From positions 1,364,001 through 1,428,000 of the forward strand of contig JBAJFG010000549.1 in the NCBI GenBank assembly GCA_037903475.1: DNA of 64,000 nt, in the 5' to 3' direction. The DNA comes from Ancylostoma caninum (taxonomy: Eukaryota > Nematoda > Chromadorea > Rhabditida > Ancylostomatidae). Numbering within the stretch: the stretch's first letter is position 1; every line of letters begins with the position of its first letter. Positions 9,750 to 20,540 of the stretch are shown here, piece by piece. Below the pieces are notes generated by a model, which was given only the letters and a program-made list of their open reading frames with translations, had not been told where the DNA came from and searched no databases. The position numbers and the translations under genes are program-made.

Positions 9750-12410
9750 GCATAAATTTCTGAGATAAATCACGGTAAGCGCAAGTGTGAGTAAGAGTAG
9801 GCACACATTTGTGTGCTGCGTCGCGTAATCGCATAGCTCAGTAGGTTAAGCGAATGACTGACGTCGTGGCGGTCAGGGGATCGAATCCCGTCCTGTGCCA
9901 TCATTTTGCAAATACTTATAGTATGCTGCCTATGGCTGCTGCAGTTATCTAACTAACAGCAATATAAAAAGTAGCATAAAGTTGTAAGATAAATGATGGT
10001 AAGCGCAAGTGTGAGTAAGAGTAGGCACACATTTGTGTGCTGCATCGCGTAATCGCATAGCTCAGTGGGTTAAGCGAATGACCGACGTCGTGGTGGTCAG
10101 GGGATCGAATCCCGTCCTGTGCCATCATTTTGCAAATACTTATAGTATGCTGCCTACGGCTGCTGCAGTTATCTAACTAACAGCAATATAAAAAGTAGCA
10201 TAAAGTTGTAAGATAAATGATGGTAAGCGTAAGTGTGAGTAAGAGTAGGCACACATTTGTGTGCTGCATCGCGTAATCGCATAGCTCAGTGGGTTAAGCG
10301 AATGACCGACGTCGTGGTGGTCAGGGGATCGAATCCTGTCCTGTGCCATCATTTTGCAAATACTTATGGTATCCTGCCTACGGCTGCTGCAGTTATCTAA
10401 CTAACAGCAATATAAAAAGTAGCATAAAGTTGTAAGATAAATGATGGTAAGCGCAAGAGTGAGTAGGAGTAGGCACGCATTTGTGTGCTACATCGCGTGC
10501 TCACATAGCTCAGTGGGTTAAGCGAATGATCGACGTCGTGGCGGTCTGGGGATCGAATCCCGTCCTGTGCCATCATTTTGCAAATACTTATAGTATGCTG
10601 CCTATGGCTGCTGCAGTTATCTAACTAACAGCAATATAAAAAGTAGCATAAAGTTGCAAGATAAATGATGGTAAGCGCAAGTGTGAGTAAGAGTAGGCAC
10701 ACATTTGTGTGCTGCATCGCGTAATCGCATAGCTCAGTGGGTTAAGCGAATGACCGACGTCGTGGTGGTCAGGGGATCGAATCCCGTCCTGTGTCATCAT
10801 TTTGCAAATACTTATAGTATGCTGCCTACGGCTGCTGCAGTTATGTAACTAACACCAATTTAAAAAGTAGCCCGGATGGCTCAGTGGTTTGAGCGGCAGA
10901 TTGCAATCTGTCCCTATCGCTGGTTCCACTCCGTTGGAGATCCAGAGTTAAGCATCGCAGTGTTTGGGGTTCACTGCTTGGAACGTCCCCCGTGATCTCC
11001 TTCGGGTAGTCCAGGAAGGCATCCGGCAACGTTTTGCATAAATTTCTGAGATAAATCACGGTAAGCGCAAGTGTGAGTAAGAGTAGGCACACATTTGTGT
11101 GCTGCATCGCGTAATCGCATAGCTCAGTGGGTTAAGCGAATGACTGACGTCGTGGCGGTCAGGGGATCGAATCCCGTCCTGTGCCATCATTTTGCAAATA
11201 CTTATAGTATGCTGCCTATGGCTGCTGCAGTTATCTAACTAACAGCAATATAAAAAGTAGCATAAAGTTGTAAGATAAATGATGGTAAGCGTAAGCGTGA
11301 GTAAGAGTAGGCACACATTTGTGTGCTGCATCGCGTAATCGCATAGCTCAGTGGGTTAAGCGAATGACCGACGTCGTGGTGGTCAGGGGATCGAATCCTG
11401 TCCTGTGCCATCATTTTGCAAATACTTATGGTATCCTGCCTACGGCTGCTGCAGTTATCTAACTAACAGCAATATAAAAAGTAGCATAAAGTTGTAAGAT
11501 AAATGATGGTAAGCGTAAGTGTGAGTAAGAGTAGGCACGCATTTGTGTGCTACATCGCGTGCCCGCATAGCTCAGTGGATGTGAGTAAGAGTAGGCAAGC
11601 GTATGATCGACGTCGTCGCGGTCAGGGGATCGAATCCTGTCCTGTGCCCCCATTTTGCAAATACATATAGTATGCTGCCTACGACTGCTGCAGTTATCTA
11701 ACAAACTCCAATTAAAAAGTAGCCCGGATGGCTCAGTGGTTTGAGCGGCAGATTGCAATCTGTCCCTATCGCTGGTTCCACTCCGTTGGAGATCCAGAGT
11801 TAAGTATCGCAGTGTTTGGGGTTCACTGCTTGAACGTCCCCCGTGATCTCCTTCGGGTAGTCCAGGAAGGCATCCGGCAACGTTTTGCATAAATTTCTGA
11901 AGATAAATACGGTAAGTGTAAGTGTAAGTAAGAGTAGGCACACATTTGTGTGCTGCATCGCGTAATCGCATAGCTCAGTGGGTTAAGCGAATGACTGACG
12001 TCGTGGCGGTCAGGGGATCGATCCCGTCCTGTGCCATCATTTTGCAAATACTTATAGTATGCTGCCTATGGCTGCTGCAGTTATCTAACTAACAGCAATA
12101 TAAAAAGTAGCATAAAGTTGCAAGATAAATGATGGTAAGCGCAAGTGTGAGTAAGAGTAGGCACACATTTGTGTGCTGCATCGCGTAATCGCATAGCTCA
12201 GTGGGTTAAGCGAATGACCGACGTCGTGGTGGTCAGGGGATCGAATCCCGTCCTGTGTCATCATTTTGCAAATACTTATAGTATGCTGCCTACGGCTGCT
12301 GCAGTTATCTAACTAACAGCAATATAAAAAGTAGCATAAAGTTGTAAGATAAATGATGGTAAGCGTAAGTGTGAGTAAGAGTAGGCACGCATTTGTGTGC
12401 TACATCGCGT

Positions 12411-12491
12411 GCCCGCATAGCTCAGTGGATCAAGCGTATGATCGACGTCGTCGCGGTCAGGGGATCGAATCCCGTCCTGTGCCAGTATTTT
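12411..12491 (+). other. tRNA-like module, second S subtype (representative)
   Basis: Same A box, B box and TTTT layout as the first subtype, but with 5' flank GTGCCCGCA and GATCGACGTCGTCGCGG in the anticodon region. In this subtype three or four of seven acceptor pairs can form, so it is closer to the tRNA ancestor. It is followed by CAGTATTTT instead of CATCATTTT. Confidence 0.6.
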
Positions 12492-14509
12492 GCAAATACT
12501 TATAGTATGCTGCCTACGGCTGCTGCAGTTATGTAACTAACACCAATTTAAAAAGTAGCCCGGATGGCTCAGTGGTTTGAGCGGCAGATTGCAATCTGTC
12601 CCTATCGCTGGTTCCACTCCGTTGGAGATCCAGAGTTAAGTATCGCAGTGTTTGGGGTTCACTGCTTGGAACGTCCCCCGTGATCTCCTTCGGGTAGTCC
12701 AGGAAGGCATCCGGCAACGTTTTGCATAAATTTCTGAGATAAATCACGGTAAGCGCAAGTGTGAGTAAGAGTAGGCACACATTTGTGTGCTGCATCGCGT
12801 AATCGCATAGCTCAGTGGGTTAAGCGAATGACTGACGTCGTGGCGGTCAGGGGATCGAATCCTGTGCCATCATTTTGCAAATACTTATAGTATGCTGCCT
12901 ATGGCTGCTGCAGTTATCTAACTAACAGCAATATAAAAAGTAGCATAAAGTTGTAAGATAAATGATGGTAAGCGCAAGTGTGAGTAAGAGTAGACACACA
13001 TTTGTGTGCTGCATCGCGTAATCGCATAGCTCAGTGGGTTAAGCGAATGACCGACGTCGTGGTGGTCAGGGGATCGAATCCCGTCCTGTGCCATCATTTT
13101 GCAAATACTTATAGTATGCTGCCTACGGCTGCTGCAGTTATCTAACTAACAGCAATATAAAAAGTAGCATAAAGTTGTAAGATAAATGATGGTAAGCGTA
13201 AGTGTGAGTAAGAGTAGGCACGCATTTGTGTGCTACATCGCGTGCCCGCATAGCTCAGTGGATTAAGCGAATGACTGACGTCGTGGCGGTCAGGGGATCG
13301 AATCCCGTCCTGTGCCATCATTTTGCAAATACTTATAGTATGCTGCCTATGGCTGCTGCAGTTATCTAACTAACAGCAATATAAAAAGTAGCATAAAGTT
13401 GTAAGATAAATGATGGTAAGCGTAAGTGTGAGTAAGAGTAGGGACGCATTTGTGTGCTACATCGCGTGCCCGCATAGCTCAGTGGATTAAGCGTATGATC
13501 GACGTCGTCGCGGTCAGGGGATCGAATCCCGTTCTGTGCCAGTATTTTGCAAATACTTATAGTATGCTGCCTACGGCTGCTGCAGTTATGTAACTAACAC
13601 CAATATAAAAAGTAGCCCGGATGGCTCAGTGGTTTGAGCGGCAGATTGCAATCTGTCCCTATCGCTGGTTCCACTCCGTTGGAGATCCAAAGTATCGCAG
13701 TGTTTGGGGTACACTGCTTGGAACGTCCCCCGTGATCTCCTTCGGGTAGTCCAGGAGGGCATCCGGCAACGTTTTGCATAAATTTCTGAGATAAATCACG
13801 GTAAGCGCAAGTGTGAGTAAGAGTAGGCACACATTTGTGTGCTGCATCGCGTAATCGCATAGCTCAGTGGGTTAAGCGAATGACTGACGTCGTGGCGGTC
13901 AGGGGATCGAATCCCGTCCTGTGCCATCATTTTGCAAATACTTATAGTATGCTGCCTATGGCTGCTGCAGTTATCTAACTAACAGCAATATAAAAAGTAG
14001 CATAAAGTTGTAAGATAACTGATGGTAAGCGTAAGTGTGAGTAAGAGTAGGCACGCATTTGTGTGCTACATCGCGTGCCCGCATAGCTCAGTGGATTAAG
14101 CGTATGATCGACGTCGTCGCGGTCAGGGGATCGAATCCCGTCCTGTGCCAGTATTTTGCAAATACTTATAGTATGCTGCCTACGGCTGCTGCAGTTATGT
14201 AACTAACACCAATATAAAAAGTAGCCCGGATGGCTCAGTGGTTTGAGTGGCAGATTGCAATCTGTCCCTATCGCTGGTTCCACTCCGTTGGAGATCCAGA
14301 GTTAAGTATCGCAGTGTTTGGGGTTCACTGCTTGGAACGTCCCCCGTGATCTCCTTCGGGTAGTCCAGGAAGGCATCCGGCAACGTTTTGCATAAATTTC
14401 TGAGATAAATCACGATAAGCGCAAGTGTGAGTAAGAGTAGGCACACATTTGTGTGCTGCATCGCGTAATCGCATAGCTCAGTGGGTTAAGCGAATGACTG
14501 ACGTCGTGG

Positions 14510-16185
14510 GGCTGCGTGACCATTTGGACCCTACAGTAAGCCTACAATAATTATAGGGTGGGGACGCGGGACGGCTGCGGTGCGTGCGCTGCCGCCGATA
14601 GGGCGGGAGCGCGAAGAAATGTGGACGAGCTCTCTTAGCTCATAGGCAGCAAGTAGCTGTAAATTTGCACCTGCACCTAGAGGTTACTGGACGTGCTGAG
14701 CACGAATTTCACATCCATTTCGCACTATGACTTCATCTTTCGCGGCTACAATGGATAGACTGAAGTAATCATTTCTCAGGATCTTATGGAACTTTGAAAA
14801 TTGGCTGTTCCCTTTGATAATCTAGATTTTTTTGATTATCATAAAGCTGTCTAGAACCGATGAACTAATTAAAATAACGCAACACCTTGAAATTACTACT
14901 ATAAGGGTTACATTTCCTTAGAGATTGGTAGATTTCAGTCATTAAATTGAAGCCATTGAACTCTCAGTTTTCCTCATCCGGAAAGAATATGTAGCACATT
15001 CAACCATGCTGAAAGCGAATCTGACGCCTCATCTTTCGCAATTACATTTGTCTAACCTTTGCGGTATACACATCAAAATTGTTGTTGTGTGCTTCAGTAT
15101 TTCAAGGGTGAGTTTGTAGTCCTTTAAAGAATTTCCCTGTCCCTTTTTCTCACGAAGATGGGAATGGGAATATCCCTTGGTATGATATTAAAATTTTTTT
15201 ATTGATTCAACAACTACTTTTCCCAAAGTGTTAGTGCGTGTATGTGACCTCAATTACGCAGTGGTTGGCAGATTTTCCCTAAGGAACTTCCGGAAACAAG
15301 ATGGCATATCCTTAGGGTGACGACAAGTCCTTAGGTGTTAGCACAGGTCATACTGAGAACGGCAAAGACATTATATCCAGTCACTCCAAGGAAATTGTAA
15401 TATAATAGAATATAATGCGAATGGAAAACAAGCAAAAAATGTCCTAATCCAATTAACAACGGACATTATCTGAAAGTGCATATGTATGGTATTTCAAGTG
15501 AACTTCCATCTATTTCTTCTTGATTTCAAAAGGAAATTCGCAATCTTTCTATGCATCCGAGCTCAAAATCAAGGTATCACAGTTTTCCGAAAAATGAGCA
15601 ACACAATTCAAAAAATTGCGTAAACTTAGCTTCAAAAATTTATACAAATATTAGTAAGAGGGGCAAGATCTGGAATGTAATTTTAGAGCTACACCAGTAC
15701 AGTATACATACTGTTGCTTGTGGCATAAATAAAAAATCGAAGAAAATATCCTCACAAGGAATAACACATTGACTAAATCACCCATTTTTGTAAAGTTTCA
15801 TAAGATCCTGAGGAATACAATAAATTCCACCTGGTCATACCGTACAAGGTGACGTTGAGATGCAATTTGAATGCGAAATTCGTGTTCAGCACATCGAATA
15901 ACCCCGAGGCGTCCATTTTCAGCGTGCGCAAGTTTGTAGTTTCGGTCCATGTCAGTGTCGGCCACGCTCGCTTTGAAACAGCAGCTAATTGATGCTCTCG
16001 CCTTATCTAAATTAGTGACGAGCAACTCGTACAGGCCTTCGCGCTCTCTCCGCGACTTGCCGCGTTGACCGAGACGCAACAGCCGCTCCGCAGCATACGG
16101 CTGCAAACAGTCAACCAATCGCGGCGCTGTCCCAGCCAGCCGCTGACCCCGCCCTAATTGCTAGGGTCCAAAAGGTCCGTTTCCC
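14510..16185. mobile_element. Non-autonomous transposon in the array, 1676 bp, 9-bp TSD
   Basis: ACGTCGTGG is duplicated at 14501-14509 and 16186-16194. The ends share GACCATTTGGACCCTA (14518-14533) with TAGGGTCCAAAAGGTC (16162-16177), preceded by 8 less similar outer bases that both start GG. Both subterminal regions are GC-rich, the middle AT-rich. Excising 1676 plus 9 bases puts the flanking S modules exactly 224 bp apart. The only long frame is a 106-codon minus-strand one (15798-16118) with no recognised domain. The 9-bp duplication suits Mutator-like elements; hAT elements make 8. Confidence 0.85.
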
Positions 16186-19100
16186 ACGTCGTGGCGGTCA
16201 GGGGATCGAATCCCGTCCTGTGCCATCATTTTGCAAATACTTATAGTATGCTGCCTATGGCTGCTGCAGTTATCTAACTAACAGCAATATAAAAAGTAGC
16301 ATAAAGTTGTAAGATAAATGATGGTAAGCGCAAGTGTGAGTAAGAGTAGGCACACATTTGTGTGCTGCATCGCGTAATCGCATAGCTCAGTGGGTTAAGC
16401 GAATGACTGACGTCGTGGCGGTCAGGGGATCGAATCCCGTCCTGTGCCATCATTTTGCAAATACTTAAGTATGCTGCCTATGGCTGCTGCAGTTATCTAA
16501 CTAACAGCAATATAAAAAGTAGCATAAAGTTGTAAGATAAATGATGGTAAGCGCAAGTGTGAGTAAGAGTAGGCACGCATTTTGTGCTACATCGCGTGCC
16601 CGCATAGTTCAGTGGATTAAGCGTATGATCGACGTCGTCGCGGTCAGGGGATCGAATCCCGTCCTGTGCCAGTATTTTGCAAATACTTATAGTATGCTGC
16701 CTACGGCTGCTGCAGTTATGTAACTAACACCAATATAAAAAGTAGCCCGGATGGCTCAGTGGTTTGAGCGGCAGATTGCAATCTGTCCCTATCGCTGGTT
16801 CCACTCCGTTGGAGATCCAGAGTTAAGTATCGCAGTGTTTGGGGTTCACTGCTTGGAACGTCCCCCGTGATCTCCTTCGGGTAGTCCAGGAAGGCATCCG
16901 GCAACGTTTTGCCCAAATTTCTGAGATAAATCACGGTAAGCGCAAGTGTGAGTAAGAGTAGGCACACATTTGTGTGCTGCATCGCGTAATCGCATAGCTC
17001 AGTGGGTTAAGCGGATGACTGACGTCGTGGCGGTCAGGGGATCGAATCCCGTCCTGTGCCATCATTTTGCAAATACTTATAGTATGCTGCGTATGGCTGC
17101 TGCAGTTATCTAACTAACAGCAATATAAAAAGTAGCATAAAGTTGTAAGATAAATGATGGTAAGCGTAAGTGTGAGTAAGAGTAGGCACGCATTTGTGTG
17201 CTACATCGCGTGCCCGCATAGCTCAGTGGATTAAGCGTATGATTGACGTCGTCGCGGTCAGGGGATCGAATCCCGTCCTGTGCCAGTATTTTGCAAATAC
17301 TTATAGTATGCTGCCTACGGCTGCTGCAGTTATGTAACTAACACCAATATAAAAAGTAGGCCGGATGGCTCAGTGGTTTGAGCGGCAGATTGCAATCTGT
17401 CCCTATCGCTGGTTCCACTCCGTTGGAGATCCAGAGTTAAGTATCGCAGTGTTTGGGGTTCACTGCTTGGAACGTCCCCCGTGATCTCCTTCGGGTAGTC
17501 CAGGAAGGCATCCGGCAACGTTTTGCATAAATTTCTGAGATAAATCACGGTAAGCGCAAGTGTGAGTAAGAGTAGGCACACATTTGTGTGCTGCATCGCG
17601 TAATCGCATAGCTCAGTGGGTTAAGCGAATGACTGACGTCGTGGCGGTCAGGGGATCGAATCCCGTCCTGTGCCATCATTTTGCAAATACTTATAGTATG
17701 CTGCCTATGGCTGCTGCAGTTATCTAACTAACAGCAATATAAAAAGTAGCATAAAGTTGTAAGATAAATGATGGTAAGCGCAAGTGTGAGTAAGAGTAGG
17801 CACGCATTTGTGTGCTACATTGCGTGCCCGCATAGTTCAGTGGATTAAGCGTATGATCGACGTCGTCGCGGTCAGGGGATCGAATCCCGTCCTGTGCCAG
17901 TATTTTGCAAATACTTATAGTATGCTGCCTACGGCTGCTGCAGTTATGTAACTAACACCAATATAAAAAGTAGCCCGGATGGCTCAGTGGTTTGAGCGGC
18001 AGATTGCAATCTGTCCCTATCGCTGGTTCCACTCCGTTGGAGATCCAGAGTTAAGTATCGCAGTGTTTGGGGTTCACTGCTTGGAACGTCCCCCGTGATC
18101 TCCTTCGGGTAGTCCAGGAAGGCATCCGGCAACGTTTTGCCCAAATTTCTGAGATAAATCACGGTAAGCGCAAGTGTGAGTAAGAGTAGGCACACATTTG
18201 TGTGCTGCATCGCGTAATCGCATAGCTCAGTGGGTTAAGCGAATGACTGACGTCGTGGCGGTCAGGGGATCGAATCCCGTCCTGTGCCATCATTTTGCAA
18301 ATACTTATAGTATGCTGCGTATGGCTGCTGCAGTTATCTAACTAACAGCAATATAAAAAGTAGCATAAAGTTGTAAGATAAATGATGGTAAGCGTAAGTG
18401 TGAGTAAGAGTAGGCACGCATTTGTGTGCTACATCGCGTGCCCGCATAGCTCAGTGGATTAAGCGTATGATCGACGTCGTCGCGGTCAGGGGATCGAATC
18501 CCGTCCTGTGCCAGTATTTGCAAATACTTATAGTATGCTGCCTACGGCTGCTGCAGTTATGTAACTAACACCAATATAAAAAGTAGCCCGGATGGCTCAG
18601 TGGTTTGAGCGGCAGATTGCAATCTGTCCCTATCGCTGGTTCCACTCCGTTGGAGATCCAGAGTTAAGTATCGCAGTGTTTGGGGTTCACTGCTTGGAAC
18701 GTCCCCCGTGATCTCCTTCGGGTAGTCCAGGAAGGCATCCGGCAACGTTTTGCCCAAATTTCTGAGATAAATCACGGTAAGCGCAAGTGTGAGTAAGAGT
18801 AGGCACACATTTGTGTGCTGCATCGCGTAATCGCATAGCTCAGTGGGTTAAGCGAATGACCGACGTCGTGGTGGTCAGGGGATCGAATCCCGTCCTGTGC
18901 CATCATTTTGCAAATACTTATAGTATGCTGCCTACGGCTGCTGCAGTTATCTAACTAACAGCAATATAAAAAGTAGCATAAAGTTGTAAGATAAATGATG
19001 GTAAGCGTAAATGTGAGTAAGAGTAGGCAGGCATTTGTGTGCTACATCGCGTGCCCGCATAGCTCAGTGGATTAAGCGTATGATCGACGTCGTCGCGGTC

Positions 19101-19600
19101 AGGGGATCGAATCCCGTCCTGTGCCAGTATTTTGCAAATACTTATAGTATGCCGCCTACGGCTGCTGCAGTTATGTAACTAACAGCAATATAAAAAGTAG
19201 CATAAAGTTGTAAGATAAATGATGGTAAGCGTAAGTGTGAGTAAGAGTAGGCACGCATTTGTGTGCTACATCGCGTGCCCGCACAGCTCAGTGGATTAAG
19301 CGTATGATCGACGTCGTCGCGGTCAGGGGATCGAATCCCGTCCTGTGCCAGTACTTTGCAAATACTTATAGTATGCTGCCTACGGCTGCTGCAGTTATGT
19401 TACTAACACCAATATAAAAAGTAGCCCGGATGGCTCAGTGGTTTGAGCGGCAGATTGCAATCTGTCCCTATCGCTGGTTCCACTCCGTTGGAGATCAAGA
19501 GTTAAGTATCGCAGTGTTTGGGGTTCACTGCTTGGAACGTCCCCCGTGATCTCCTTCGGGTAGTCCAGGAAGGCATCCGGCAAATTTTTGCCCAAATTTC

Positions 19601-20540
19601 TAAAACCATGGTGATTTGTAGGGTAAATTGTGCACATTCACACAAAACCACTAGAGCCAAGCTCTACGAATTGATGACGGAGGAACGTTTCTTCAGGAGA
19701 GGAAACCAGAAACGCAAATTTTTATTAGTTGATTGTTATTGTTACAAGATTGAAAGAATTTTGTACGTGTTGTCAACTACACAGCTGAATTCTCAATCGG
19801 AGTGAGCTGGAGTTTACCATGTGCCGCTCGCTGCACATGGCATCAGAATGAACAACACTCCTGTGATCCTAGATGGCCACTTACAAGGGAAGGAGAGGGG
19901 GGAAGGGTATGTCGTGTGAAGAATGATGCTTGCGAAGAATGAAGCATGTGAAGAATGGAGGATAAAACGATCTGATATGCTACCCTGTTGCTGTTATTGT
20001 AAACAAGTGTGTATATAAGGAAATGTAGGAGTAGGGTAGCATTCATTTCGCTCGCGCCTCTGTGGTTGAAGGTTTGGACTGAAGTTCCTTCACCACCAGT
20101 TTTCCACAATAGAAGAAAGCGGACGATCTACTAATAAAAAAAGTGGAAAAACTGGAATGCTACAACGCTTCTTTCTCAGGATAACGGAAAATTTATGTAA
20201 AGCCTTTCTTTATTGCATAAATACGTAGAGGGCGCATATATGTCATGCAGGAAACAAACCCAACGAAGTCATAAACAAAGTAAATAATTGAGACTAGCAT
20301 AAGTAGTAAGAGACATTTAAATATGATTAAACACCATAATGACAGCACTGGATACAAAGCAACATGATATGAAAGAAATTTATCGAAAACGATGGAGACG
20401 CATAGAATTAATCATAGCGCGATTGAGCAGGGAACGCGTCCACAGGTATCGTCTCTGGTTCTTCTGCGCGGTGTAGGTAATGAATCTGAAATTTTCGATA
20501 GGACAGGCACAAAGCAGTATATGCAGGGTTGACCTGATTC
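19601..20540. other. No gene seen
   Basis: The array ends within an L insert. A TATATAAG box occurs at 20012-20019 without a recognisable gene after it. The AATAAA for the minus-strand gene lies at 20209-20214. Confidence 0.4.
20209..20214 (-). terminator. Candidate poly(A) signal (AATAAA, minus strand)
   Basis: AATAAA on the minus strand 327 bases beyond the stop of the EEVD-ending protein gene; the first clear signal in that direction. Confidence 0.4.

Larger units (their letters stand above)
8585..19600 (+). repeat. Tandem array of tRNA-like repeats (224-bp S and 390-bp L monomers)
   Basis: A-box T8 positions of S modules: 8602 (diverged), 8996, 9220, 9444, 9834, 10058, 10282, 10506, 10730, 11120, 11344, 11568, 11971, 12194, 12418, 12808, 13027, 13251, 13475, 13860, 14084, 14474, 16383, 16605, 16995, 17219, 17609, 17833, 18223, 18447, 18836, 19060, 19284. 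The 166-bp L inserts start at 8746, 9584, 10870, 11722, 12558, 13615, 14224, 16745, 17359, 17973, 18586 and 19424. Adjacent S modules are 224 bp apart; S-to-S across an L is 390 bp. Copies look nearly identical in the middle; the left-most is diverged and the right-most is cut off near 19600. S modules fall into CGTAATCGCA and CGTGCCCGCA flank types. A 1676-bp element interrupts the array at 14510-16185. The array behaves like a satellite built from SINE-like units. Confidence 0.95.

Noticed and set aside
15798..16118. 106-codon minus frame as a host gene
   Set aside because: It lies in the transposon that interrupts the array, in a GC-rich subterminal zone, with no recognised domain.
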